Shown here: one piece after another, positions 48,826 to 58,509 of the stretch
How positions within the stretch are numbered: the first letter of the stretch is position 1
Layout of the letters: each line of letters starts with the position of its first letter
Assembly: GCF_009688965.1 (NCBI RefSeq)
Contig: NZ_AP021875.1
Span: 7,049,001 to 7,113,000, forward strand
Length of the DNA stretch: 64,000 bases
From: Desulfosarcina widdelii
Lineage (GTDB): Bacteria > Desulfobacterota > Desulfobacteria > Desulfobacterales > Desulfosarcinaceae
Direction of reading: 5' to 3'
Notes under the pieces: generated by a model
Told to the model about the DNA's origin: nothing
The model's database searches: none
Seen by the model: the letters and a program-made list of their open reading frames with translations, nothing else
Position numbers and translations under genes: made by a program

Positions 48826-49062
48826 ATGGCAAGGATGAACATGCGAAACATGCAGGTCGGCCAGACGGGCACCGTTGCCAGCGTCAAGGTCGGCGGTGAA
48901 TTGGGAAGGCGAATCCGGGACATGGGACTGGTACCCGGAGCCGAAATCAGGATTCAGGGGCGGGCGCCACTGTACGATCCCGTGGCCTTGAGGGTGAAGG
49001 GGTTTACCCTGACGCTACGCAACAACGAAGCCGATCACATCGAAGTCGAGGTGCTTGAATAA
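48826..49062 (+). CDS. feoA: FeoA-type ferrous iron transport protein
   Basis: 78 residues from the ATG at 48826 with GGAG before it. The SH3-like fold shows GQTGTVASVKVGGELGRRI, RDMGLVPGAEIRI and the closing LRNNEADHIEVEVLE. FeoA regulates the GTPase channel FeoB, whose gene starts 2 bases after its stop. Confidence 0.92.
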   Translation: MARMNMRNMQVGQTGTVASVKVGGELGRRIRDMGLVPGAEIRIQGRAPLYDPVALRVKGFTLTLRNNEADHIEVEVLE

Positions 49063-49064
49063 AA

Positions 49065-51272
49065 ATGAACTATTGCGTCGCACTGGGTGGGAATCCCAAC
49101 GCTGGGAAAACCACCCTTTTTAACGCCCTTACCGGATCCAGGCAGCACGTGGGCAATTACCCCGGCGTGACCGTGGATCGCAAACAGGGGCGCTACGTCC
49201 AAAACGGCCACGAAATAGACATCGTGGACCTTCCGGGAACCTATTCCCTGACGGCCTACAGCGTTGAAGAGGTTGTGGCCAGGGATTTTCTGGTCAACGA
49301 ATGCCCCCGGGTGACCATCAACATCGTCGATGCCTCCAATCTGGAGCGTAATCTTTACCTGACGATCCAGTTCCTGGAATTGGGAATCCCGACCTGCGTG
49401 GCGCTGAACATGATCGACGTGGCCCGCAACCGCGGCATCGAGATTGACGACAAGAAACTGGCCCATCTGCTCGGTGTGCCGGTGGTCCCCATCGTGGCCC
49501 GATCCGGATTCGGCAAAAAGGCACTGATGGAGGCGGTGGAGACGGTCGCCCATGCACCCGCTTCCCAACCACTGCGGGTTTCCTACGGGCCAGACCTGGA
49601 AACCGCCATCCAGGATATGGAGAAGATCGTCGCTGACAACGATTTTCTCACCCAATGGTATCCCTCCCGCTGGATCGCGATCAAATACCTGGAAAATGAC
49701 GAACAGATACTGGCCAAGGGCCGGGAGGCCGATCCGCAGATTGCCGACCGGTTGGAAGGCATTACCCGCAATGTAGCGCAGCACATGGAAGAGACCCTGG
49801 GAACCTACCCGGAGGCCATGATTGCCGACCACCGCTACGGCTTTATCAGTTCCATGCTCAAGCAGGGGGTGGTCCGGGAGGTTCGCAGCCAGGACCGGAT
49901 GTTCATGTCCGACCGCATCGACCGGGTTCTGGTCAACCGTTTTGCCGGACCCATCATCATGCTGATGATTCTGGCCGGGCTTTATCATTTCGTGTTCACC
50001 TATAGCGAAGTACCCGTCTCCTGGTTCGAGGGGTTTTTCGAATGGCTCGCGGACGGTGCTTCAGCCGTTTTGCCCGACGGACTGCTTCGGTCGATGGTCG
50101 TTTCCGGAGTTATCGACGGCGTGGGCGGCGTGCTCGGTTTTGTGCCGCTGATTCTGTTCATGTTTTTCGGTATCGCCGTATTGGAGGATTCGGGCTATCT
50201 GGCTCGGGTGGCATTCATGCTGGACCGGGTGTTTCAGGTGTTCGGACTTCACGGCAGTTCGGTGATGGCCTATATCGTCTCCGGTGGTATTGCCGGGGGC
50301 TGCGCGGTGCCGGGCGTCATGGCCACACGGACGCTGCGCTCGCCCAAAGAGCGCATCGCTACGCTGTTGACGGCGCCTTTCATGAACTGCGGGGCCAAGC
50401 TTCCCGTTTTCGCCCTGCTCATCGCCGCTTTTTTTTCCGGCAATCGAACCGGAATGATGTTTCTGTTGACCCTGATCTCCTGGGGTGGGGCTCTGCTGGC
50501 GGCCAAGCTGCTGCGCATGACTGTGGTCAAAGGAGCATCAACGCCTTTTGTGATGGAGCTGCCGCCCTACCGCCTGCCAACCTTTCGGGGTCTGATGATT
50601 CATACCTGGGAGCGCACCTGGCAATATATTAAAAAGGCCGGAACTGTAATTCTGGGAATATCGGTTTTGCTCTGGGCAGCGATGACATTCCCCCGGCTGC
50701 CGGATTCCCAGGTGGCCGATTTCGATGCCCGTCGCATCGAAATTTTTTCATCAGTTGGATCTGAAGTGATGGCCGAACTGCGATCGCCGCAGGAGGGGCA
50801 ACAGCTTTCCGCAGCCGCTGCAGAGGTGAAAAGCGAACTACAGGCCCTGGACAACCGACAGGCCGGTACCGCCCTGCGCCATTCCCTGGCAGGCCGGATC
50901 GGTACTGCCATGGAAACCGTCACCCACTGGGCCGGGTTCGATTGGCGTACCAATATCGCCCTGTTGGGCGGAATTGCCGCCAAGGAGGTGATCGTCTCCT
51001 CATTGGGTACTGCCTACTCTCTGGGCGAGGTGGATGCCGAAGATGCCGGCTCCCTTTCCGCCAAGCTTGCCGCGGAACCGGGATGGCGGCCCCTGACCGC
51101 CTGGAGTGTAATCGTTTTTGTCATGTTTTACGCCCCCTGTTTTGTCACGGTCGTGTGCATCGCCAGGGAATCGTCCTGGAAATGGGGCGCGTTTTCCATT
51201 GTCTTCAACACGGCACTGGCCTTTTGCCTGGCGGTGACGGTGTATCAGGCCGGTACGCTATTGGGGTATTAG
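49065..51272 (+). CDS. feoB: FeoB ferrous iron transporter
   Basis: 735 residues. An N-terminal G-protein domain has G1 GGNPNAGKTT (about 8-17), the G2 Thr in GVTVD, G3 DLPGTYS and G4 NMID. A helical GDI-like domain leads to the membrane part (about 290-735) with Gate repeats, including GCAVPGVMATRTL and CGAKLPVFALLIAAFF. It imports Fe(II) across the inner membrane, gated by GTP. Its partners are FeoA upstream and the Cys-rich protein downstream. Confidence 0.95.
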   Translation: MNYCVALGGNPNAGKTTLFNALTGSRQHVGNYPGVTVDRKQGRYVQNGHEIDIVDLPGTYSLTAYSVEEVVARDFLVNECPRVTINIVDASNLERNLYLTIQFLELGIPTCVALNMIDVARNRGIEIDDKKLAHLLGVPVVPIVARSGFGKKALMEAVETVAHAPASQPLRVSYGPDLETAIQDMEKIVADNDFLTQWYPSRWIAIKYLENDEQILAKGREADPQIADRLEGITRNVAQHMEETLGTYPEAMIADHRYGFISSMLKQGVVREVRSQDRMFMSDRIDRVLVNRFAGPIIMLMILAGLYHFVFTYSEVPVSWFEGFFEWLADGASAVLPDGLLRSMVVSGVIDGVGGVLGFVPLILFMFFGIAVLEDSGYLARVAFMLDRVFQVFGLHGSSVMAYIVSGGIAGGCAVPGVMATRTLRSPKERIATLLTAPFMNCGAKLPVFALLIAAFFSGNRTGMMFLLTLISWGGALLAAKLLRMTVVKGASTPFVMELPPYRLPTFRGLMIHTWERTWQYIKKAGTVILGISVLLWAAMTFPRLPDSQVADFDARRIEIFSSVGSEVMAELRSPQEGQQLSAAAAEVKSELQALDNRQAGTALRHSLAGRIGTAMETVTHWAGFDWRTNIALLGGIAAKEVIVSSLGTAYSLGEVDAEDAGSLSAKLAAEPGWRPLTAWSVIVFVMFYAPCFVTVVCIARESSWKWGAFSIVFNTALAFCLAVTVYQAGTLLGY

Positions 51273-51275
51273 AAT

Positions 51276-51464
51276 ATGCAAACCGTTATCGTAATTCTCA
51301 GTGTCGCCGCCGCAGTCGTTTATTTGGGCCGGGTTTTTTATAAAAGCATCAAACAGACGGATGGATGTTCCTGCGGATGCGCCGGCTGCGGCTTCTCCGA
51401 CACCTGCAGCCAGCCGGAATCCGATCGTGGCGGCGATTGCAGCATGGATCCGACCCGCCGTTGA
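51276..51464 (+). CDS. FeoB-associated Cys-rich membrane protein
   Basis: 62 residues. One helix (about 3-20) is followed by YKSIKQTDGCSCGCAGCG and further Cys (DTC, DC), seven Cys in all. This matches the small protein family often encoded after FeoB, in the place of FeoC. It starts 3 bases after the feoB stop. It may deliver or sense iron at the channel. Confidence 0.88.
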   Translation: MQTVIVILSVAAAVVYLGRVFYKSIKQTDGCSCGCAGCGFSDTCSQPESDRGGDCSMDPTRR

Positions 51465-51631
51465 TCGGTTATTTGCGCAATCATCCCTATTGACTCCGGC
51501 CATTTCCTCTTTTATCATCAGCAGTCCAAACCAAGGCAGAAAAGATCGCTTCGGCGGCCGCCGAAAAAATTGTTCGGACGGCCAACGATGCATTTAACCC
51601 CCTTCTTTTTTCCTATAAACAGGATCGGCCG

Positions 51632-52639
51632 ATGACCAAACGCGTTATCATAGTGGCATGGACAATGGCGTTGTTGCTGGCCGGCTATTTGCCCCCTGAC
51701 GCAGGCCGGGCGGAACAGCTCTTTCTGGGCATCGTCACCGGCGAAATGAAATCGACGGCCCATCAGATGGGTATGGATTTAAAGGCGCTGTTCATGCGTC
51801 ACAACATTCATCTGGCCGTTTTCGACTCCGGCGGTTCCGTGGAAAACATATACGCCGTCTATCAGCGTCCCGGCAATCACCTGGGTCTGGTTCAGTCCGA
51901 CGTGCTGTCCTTCGTTGCCAAGGTCAAAAGCGACCGGCAACTCCGGTTGATTGCCGATAAAATCAAATGGGTTTACGCTTTGTACGATCAGGAAGTTCAT
52001 GTTCTGGCGGGATCGCATATCCACAGTTTTGACGAACTTGCCGGCCGTCGGGTAGCTGTCGGTACACTGCAGAGCGGCGCCTACCTGACCGGCCGTCTGC
52101 TTTTCGAAATCTCGGGCGTTTCACCCGCCGAATTACTGGATATGGGCAGCGACCGTGCCCTGGAAGAACTCAAGGCCGGCCGCATCGATGCCGCCGTCAT
52201 TGTGGACGGAATTCCCACAGAACGCCTGGCCCTGGACGTATCCGCTCAGGACGGGCTGCATCTGCTGCCGATTGTCCACGAAGGCATACGGGCGTTTTAT
52301 CCGGAAGCCACCATCCCTGCCGGCACCTATCCCTGGCAGACCACCGACGTTTCGACGGTGACTGTAAAGGCCGTGCTGGTGGCCTACGATTTTCGCAATC
52401 ATCACTGCCGGACCATCGGTGCCGTTGCCGGCCTGATCCGGGACAATATGGAATGGCTGCGGTTCAATGGCCACCCCAAATGGAAGTATGTAGATCTGAA
52501 CAGCGAGGTCAAGGGGTGGGAACGTTATAAATGCCTGAATCACGCCGGTTCGGCCACTACGATTGACCGGAGCGAACCGGATCGAGAACCCGAGCCGAAC
52601 CCCGTGGCCAGCGCCATCGAAGCGGTTTTCAGACCCTGA
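51632..52639 (+). CDS. TAXI-family solute receptor (orphan TRAP-type)
   Basis: 335 residues. A signal peptide (about 1-28, ending GRAEQ) leads to a periplasmic binding fold: LFLGIVTGEMKSTAHQMGMD, GNHLGLVQSDVLSF, FDELAGRRVAVGTLQSGAY and GRIDAAVIVDGIPTE are TAXI-type features. TAXI receptors bind glutamate-like or other organic anions for TRAP carriers. No TRAP permease is nearby, so it may serve a distant carrier or act as a sensor. The next gene starts 21 bases later. Confidence 0.85.
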   Translation: MTKRVIIVAWTMALLLAGYLPPDAGRAEQLFLGIVTGEMKSTAHQMGMDLKALFMRHNIHLAVFDSGGSVENIYAVYQRPGNHLGLVQSDVLSFVAKVKSDRQLRLIADKIKWVYALYDQEVHVLAGSHIHSFDELAGRRVAVGTLQSGAYLTGRLLFEISGVSPAELLDMGSDRALEELKAGRIDAAVIVDGIPTERLALDVSAQDGLHLLPIVHEGIRAFYPEATIPAGTYPWQTTDVSTVTVKAVLVAYDFRNHHCRTIGAVAGLIRDNMEWLRFNGHPKWKYVDLNSEVKGWERYKCLNHAGSATTIDRSEPDREPEPNPVASAIEAVFRP

Positions 52640-52660
52640 TCCGTTAAAACGGTAACAGCC

Positions 52661-54013
52661 ATGTACGAATCCTTTTACGGTTTAGATAAAAAACCCTTCC
52701 AGATCACAACGGATCCCAGTTTTTTGTGGATGGGCAAAAAACATCGTGAAGCGCTTTCCACCCTCAAGTACGGGGTGATGGACAACAAAGGCTTTCTTCT
52801 GTTGACCGGAGATGTGGGAACCGGCAAGACGACGCTGATCAACCGGTTGGTGGAGGATATCCAGGATAAAGCCTATACGGCCAAAATCCCCGATCCCGGC
52901 CTCAGCAAGTATGACTTCTTCCGCATGGTTTCGCGATATTTCGGACTTCCCATCGAAGTTCGAACCAAAAGCGATTTTCTCGAACCGTTCAGCCGTTTTC
53001 TCAACGATGCCCACAAAGAGAGAAAGTCGGTTCTTCTGCTCATTGACGAAGCCCAGCGGCTCAAACACGATCTCATGGAGGAGATTCGCCTGCTCTCCAA
53101 TTTAGAGCATCAGGATGCCAAACTGCTCAATATTTTCTTTGTGGGCCAGAACGAATTCAACGAGATTTTGATGCAGCCCGAAAACCGCGCCCTGATGCGG
53201 CGAATTACCATTACCTACAATATCGACCCGCTGGACCCCACCGAAACCTGCGAATATATCCGTCATCGCCTGAAAACCGCCGGAGCAGGCTATGAGATCT
53301 TCTCCAGTGCGGCCATGGAAGAGGTTTATGCGTTTTCCAACGGGTTCCCGCGCCAGATCAACATCATCTGCGATCTGGCCATGTTCTTCGCCTCCCAGGT
53401 TTCCCAGCGGACCATCAGCCGCAAGATCGTAAGCCAGTGCCGGGAGCGGATCTCGTTCCCGGTGGACGAGCCCACGGCGGAGACAAAAGACAACATCCGG
53501 GCGCCGGCACCCACAACCCAGTATCGACCCATCGAAAAACGGCACCGGACCGGGTTTCGCCCGGCCTGGGCGATGCGGTTGGCTGCCGTCCTGATCTTTC
53601 TGGCTCTTTTGGTGGTATTCACCCCGCAACGGTATAGAAACGGCGTCGGGCAATGGATTCGCCATACCTACGAGGTTTATTTTTCGCCTGCCGAACAAAC
53701 GGTAGGTGCCAGCTCCTCGCCGGCGGTAGGGGACAGCTCCCCACCGGTTGCCGAAGCGGATCATGTCCATCTATCGCCTTCCGATAAGTCGCAGACTACC
53801 TCTCCGGTCGATCTGCCGTTGCGTATGCCTGCACCTCCCCCCGATATCCGTTTCCCGGAGCCCGGCAAATCGAAAGCCTCCGTTTCCAGCAAGTCCCCGG
53901 TTGCCTCTAAACCGTCCGCCCCAGCGGCGGTGGCGACGGAACCGGCTCAGGACCCCCCGGCCGATGCTATCGATTGGCTGCTGGAAAAGCGGCGGCAGGA
54001 AAGCGGTCAGTAA
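52661..54013 (+). CDS. ExeA/MshM-like AAA+ ATPase with one membrane helix
   Basis: 450 residues. The start MYESFYGLDKKPFQITTDP is the ExeA/GspA hallmark. Walker A is GDVGTGKTTL (about 48-57) and Walker B is VLLLIDEAQR (about 125-134). A membrane helix (about 308-327) ends the cytoplasmic part, and a Pro/Ser-rich periplasmic tail of about 120 residues follows with no peptidoglycan-binding domain recognised. ExeA-type ATPases help place secretins or pilus parts through the wall. The GspE/PilB gene at 62669 makes a type II secretion or pilus link plausible. Confidence 0.88.
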   Translation: MYESFYGLDKKPFQITTDPSFLWMGKKHREALSTLKYGVMDNKGFLLLTGDVGTGKTTLINRLVEDIQDKAYTAKIPDPGLSKYDFFRMVSRYFGLPIEVRTKSDFLEPFSRFLNDAHKERKSVLLLIDEAQRLKHDLMEEIRLLSNLEHQDAKLLNIFFVGQNEFNEILMQPENRALMRRITITYNIDPLDPTETCEYIRHRLKTAGAGYEIFSSAAMEEVYAFSNGFPRQINIICDLAMFFASQVSQRTISRKIVSQCRERISFPVDEPTAETKDNIRAPAPTTQYRPIEKRHRTGFRPAWAMRLAAVLIFLALLVVFTPQRYRNGVGQWIRHTYEVYFSPAEQTVGASSSPAVGDSSPPVAEADHVHLSPSDKSQTTSPVDLPLRMPAPPPDIRFPEPGKSKASVSSKSPVASKPSAPAAVATEPAQDPPADAIDWLLEKRRQESGQ

Positions 54014-54046
54014 AGGGCTCAACCAACCGATGGGTGGAACCGTCCC

Positions 54047-55759
54047 ATGCAAACCGCAAACCTTCTCAAACAGAAATTGACAGAGATCGATGGCCGGGAT
54101 TACGGTCATTACCAGTCTCTTTCCGGTTGCTATGACTTCAACCGGTTCACCTTGATCCTGCAGCAAATTCCCCAGGACCCTTACGCACCCCCGCAAGCCG
54201 GTATTTACCGCGTCCAGGTCCGGCGCGACGATCCTCACATCGTCAACTTCTCTACAGATTCCAGGGTAAGAAGGATCGCTTTCTCCGATTTTCTGGCCAG
54301 AACATTTTTTGACGTGAGCCGTAAAATTGCAGGGAAACGTCGCGGCACGGGGTACAGCGGGATCATCACGATCGATCGACCCGGGCAATCGATTCTTAAG
54401 AGAAACAGCGTGGTGATTACAAAAGAGAGGATCGAGGTGCGCTGTTTTGTGGGGCTTCCCGCTGAAGGTAGGAGAATTGTGTCTGAAAGCGCCACTCACA
54501 TGCTTTTCGAGGCACTTCCGCACATCGTAGAACAATCCCTGTTGGCCGAAAATATCGATCAACAGGCGCTGCAGCGGCACATCGAGGTCGCTGAAGATGC
54601 CGAATACCTGCGAAGCAAACTCGACTCCCGGGGGTTGGTCGCATTCGTTGCCGACAATTCTATCCTTCCCCGCGAAAGTGGCGCGAGCGACCGGCCCATG
54701 GTCACAACGTCGGTGGTCCCATTTTCCGCGCCGGACAGCCTTGTGACCAAGATCGATCTGCCCCATGCCGGAAGCATTTCCGGAATGGGGATACCCAAAG
54801 GGGTCACGCTGATCACCGGCGGAGGCTATCATGGCAAATCCACCCTGCTCGAGGCGCTGGAAGTCGGTATTTACAATCACATTCCCGGTGACGGCCGGGA
54901 ACGATGCGTCTCCAATGAACAGACCGTAAAGATAAGATCCTACAGCGGCCGATCGGTGGTGAAAACCGACATCTCTTCTTTTATCAACGGACTTCCCTTC
55001 GGAAAAGAAACAACATCCTTTTGTACCGCAAATGCCAGTGGCAGTACGTCCCAGGCGGCTTCGATTATGGAGGCGATCGAATCGGGGGCTGAAGTATTAT
55101 TAATGGACGAGGATACCTGTGCTACCAATTTTATCGTCCGCGACAGTAAAATGCAACAACTGGTGGCCAAAGAAGACGAGCCGATCACGCCTTTTATCGA
55201 CAAGGTTCGCCAGCTGTACACGGAAAAAAACATTTCCACGGTTCTGGTACTTGGAGGTGTGGGGGATTATTTTGACGTGGCCGATCATGTCATTCAGATG
55301 ACCGAATATCGACCCACGGACGTGACCTGCAGGGCCCGAGAAATTGCAGCGCAGTCTCCGTTAAAACGGCGCATGGAAGCCGAATCCCATCCTATTACGC
55401 TTCGAGATCGGATTCCCCTTGCCGAGAGTTTTGACGCGCTCAATACCTATGGCAAATTCAGGATTTTTGCCAGAGAAGTGGACCGACTTCACTTTGGCCG
55501 GCAGGTTGTCGACCTCACGGACCTCGAGCAACTGGTGGAACTCTCCCAGACCCGGGCCATCGGGTACGCTCTGGAATACGCCAAAAAATATATGGACGAG
55601 AAAACGCCCTTGCACGACGTCATTCAGCGCGTCATCAAGGATATCGACGAAAAAGGAATCGATGTGATCAGCAGCCGAATCTGCGGGCATTTTGCGCAAT
55701 TCAGAGGGCTGGAACTGGCGTTTGCCCTGAATCGTTTCCGGAGCCTGTCGGTGCTTTGA
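54047..55759 (+). CDS. Predicted ATPase of the ABC class (PF09818-type)
   Basis: 570 residues. The N-terminal 230 residues (YDFNRFTLILQQIPQDPYAPP) are family-specific. Walker A is GGGYHGKSTLLEAL (about 262-275), and an ABC-like signature SGSTSQAASIMEAIE (about 331-345) runs straight into the Walker B VLLMDEDTCATNF (about 350-362). It is soluble, with no membrane partner. The family's role is not established; the signature order argues for a chemomechanical or RNA/DNA-linked ATPase rather than a transporter. Start spacing of 33 bases after the ExeA-like gene allows co-transcription. Confidence 0.85.
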   Translation: MQTANLLKQKLTEIDGRDYGHYQSLSGCYDFNRFTLILQQIPQDPYAPPQAGIYRVQVRRDDPHIVNFSTDSRVRRIAFSDFLARTFFDVSRKIAGKRRGTGYSGIITIDRPGQSILKRNSVVITKERIEVRCFVGLPAEGRRIVSESATHMLFEALPHIVEQSLLAENIDQQALQRHIEVAEDAEYLRSKLDSRGLVAFVADNSILPRESGASDRPMVTTSVVPFSAPDSLVTKIDLPHAGSISGMGIPKGVTLITGGGYHGKSTLLEALEVGIYNHIPGDGRERCVSNEQTVKIRSYSGRSVVKTDISSFINGLPFGKETTSFCTANASGSTSQAASIMEAIESGAEVLLMDEDTCATNFIVRDSKMQQLVAKEDEPITPFIDKVRQLYTEKNISTVLVLGGVGDYFDVADHVIQMTEYRPTDVTCRAREIAAQSPLKRRMEAESHPITLRDRIPLAESFDALNTYGKFRIFAREVDRLHFGRQVVDLTDLEQLVELSQTRAIGYALEYAKKYMDEKTPLHDVIQRVIKDIDEKGIDVISSRICGHFAQFRGLELAFALNRFRSLSVL

Positions 55760-55823
55760 CAAGCGGTTTCGGTATTGACGTTTTCCTGCCACAAATTTGA
55801 TGGTTTCCCATGGCAATTCCCGG

Positions 55824-58509
55824 TCAGGATTCGGATGGGCCTTGGATCGTCCGCGACAGCTGTCGGTTGCGAAATTCATGCAGCATGTTTGGATGGTGAA
55901 CGCTGTCTTCCATTTCCACGGTGTGACAGAGTGCACAGTTGTTGTTCGCACCGATCGGCAGGTTGATGCCCTGATACTGCAGCGGCGGGATATTGTCCCG
56001 ATCCTTGCCGTACATGTTGGTGGCCGGGTAGTTGGCGTGGGTGGCGCCATGGCAGGCTTCGCACATCAATCCCACATCGTCGGTGCGCATACGGAATAGA
56101 CCGGCAACACTATGGGTCCATTGGTTGAAACCGCTGACGTCCCTCGTTGCCGGCTTTTCGAAATCCACGTGACAATTCAAACAGTCCGGTTCGTTGACCC
56201 ATGGAATCCTGGGCTCAATGTCTTGCAGGGACGATACCGTCCGCGGCGTAAGGTGGCGCATCAGCTTGTCCACCTTTTTCCCCTGCGTCTTTTCATATTT
56301 CAGCAGGCTCAAGGCGTGGTCTTCCAGAAAACCGTGGCAATGGGTACAGTCCAGGCCCAGGCTGGCGTGCACGCCCCGCAGGCATCCGGTGGGTCCCGCA
56401 GCGGAAGAGGGGTGGCACTTGAAACAGGCTTCGGTTCCCCTTTCGGTGAGGTAATTGGCGTGAAAGCCGTGAATGGCCGCGGGGAAATTGGGAATTCCCG
56501 GTTTGCCTTCAGTTCCCAGAACCGGATCGGCATGGCAGCTCTGGCAGAGCATCGGGTTGCCGGCCCTGGCTTTTTTCAAGAGGTCGGTGCGATTGATGCG
56601 GTCGTGGACCTTGAGAACATCGGAAGCCGTTTCGTCCGTAAATCCGGCCACGCCGGCTACTCGCCAGCCGCCGCCATGGCAGTTCTTGCAACCCATTTCC
56701 GTCGAAGTCGGGGCCACGAAGCGGGTGGTGGCCAAAACCGTTCCCGTTGCCTCGTCGACGGCTTCTACCATGTAAAGGGGATATGGGTTGAATGTGCCGT
56801 TGGCCGGATAGGGAACCACCGGAACCAGGGAGGCCTCGAAGGCGTTTGTCTCCTCGTTCCACGCCATCTCGCCACCGGTAACCGGGTTGCCGGAAACGCC
56901 GACGTTTTCAGGGATTCTCTTTCCCATAAGAGGCTGAGAGAACTCCCAGAACCTAACCTGCGCGGACGGGTTTTCAAATCCAGGTTCCACCCGGTAGTTT
57001 AGTTTTACGCCCTCGCTGACAATTTCCGGCAATTCGCCTTTACGCACCAGTTGGGCGAAGAGGTCGTTGGCAGGTGGCAGGAGAATCCAGAAGGGATCGC
57101 TGTCCGAGATGCAGTGCATGCCCAGGTTGTTCCAAGCCAGCAGCACATATTCATCCTGCGAGGTGTGGGCTGGAATGTCAAAATTCAGGTTCGATGCCGT
57201 CGATGGGGTTTTCTGCACGGCATGGCCGTGCAGTTCTTCGACGATATACGCGGCCAGCGCCTCGCGTTCCGGCCGAGTTCCAAGAAACGGCGGCATGTAA
57301 TTGTTGATTTTGCCCAGACCGTCGAGCATGGAATCCATGCCGTAAACCGCATCGAATTTTGCCGTGAGTGGCAGGATGTCGTTCATGGGGCCGCCGATGG
57401 CGTGGCAGCTTGCGCACGCCAACTGGAAGATTTGTCGTCCGGTCTCGATGCGATTCTCTTGGGTCACGGATTTCACCTCGCTCCATCGGGCGTTTTGGAG
57501 AATTCCCGTTCGGTTGATTTCCTTGGCCTCGGACACGCGGATGGAATTGGAATGCATGTATCCGTGAACCAGAAACGGCCGGCGTCCGCCTTCGCGGGTG
57601 AACTCAAAGGCGCCCATGTACACAAGGCCGATCACCATGAGCACCAGGGCCGCCGTTTGCTGCAAGCCGCGCGGCAGGCGGATGCTCATTGCCAAGACGG
57701 CCAGAAACAGGATTGGTGAGAGAACGAGGAAACCGTCGATATAGGTACGCAGTTCCGGGGAGACCTGTAGCATGACCATCCGGGTTTCTGGCGGGACCGC
57801 TTGCAGATACCAAAAGGCCGAAGCAAGCATGAGAACAAAGGGCAGGGGCATCCATTTTACGGCATAGCGTATCATGGTCTGCCGGGTCGTGTCGTCCTTC
57901 TGGAAGCTCGCGGTCACCAAGGCGAAAAGGGACGCGAAGACCATGGCGATAAAGGTCCTGAAAAACAGGGAAGGCCAGAAAGTGGGGTTGAAAAAACCGC
58001 TCCAGAAACTTCCGTTCTCCAGCCATGCCCCCCGGGGTGAGCATGAAATCGATGATGCCGGTGATGATGAACAGCGACATCCAGGCACAGATAAAATAGA
58101 TCCAGCCGACGGTCTGGTGCCGTCGGGGTTGCATTTTACCGAAGGTGTAAAAGTAGACGAAAAGGGCGACGATTTCGCCTACGAAAAAGATCCATTCCGT
58201 AGCCCAACCGAAGACGAAGATGTGGATCAATACGGAGGTGGCGGCGGGCGACAAAAGGGAGATCGTAAACCAGATCCCCACCCCGGTGAGCCCGCCGAAA
58301 ACCATGGTCAACAGCAGAAAAAATTGGGTGTGCTTGCGGGTGTAGTCCAGGATGGACTGTGAATTTTCCCGGTAGCCCTTTATTTCGCTAAGGACCAGAA
58401 AGAGGCCGCCACCCACGGCAAAATGCGCGACGTAAACATGCACAACGGCCACCAGGGCAATCCAGAACCCTCCGCCGAAAGTGGTCAGTTCCCAGACCGG
58501 ATAATTCAC
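55824..58509 (-). CDS. Quinol-oxidase-like membrane domain fused to an octaheme cytochrome c, apparent frameshift
   Basis: Two frames make one protein. The first (from ATG 58509, MNYPVWELTTFGGGFW) covers about five helices to IIDFMLTPG. The second continues AWLENGSFWSGFFNPTFWPS. They join by removing one base from a run of six C (58028-58033 on the plus strand); the result would be 894 residues. The membrane part (1-340) resembles cytochrome bd subunit I-like proteins. The periplasmic part has eight CxxCH heme sites: CASCH (about 365), CKNCH, CQSCH, CFKCH, CTHCH, CLNCH, CEACH and CALCH (about 858). It should pass quinol electrons to periplasmic acceptors, a design recalling CbcBA-type quinone oxidoreductases of Geobacter. 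Whether it is a broken gene or a base-call error is open. Confidence 0.82.
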
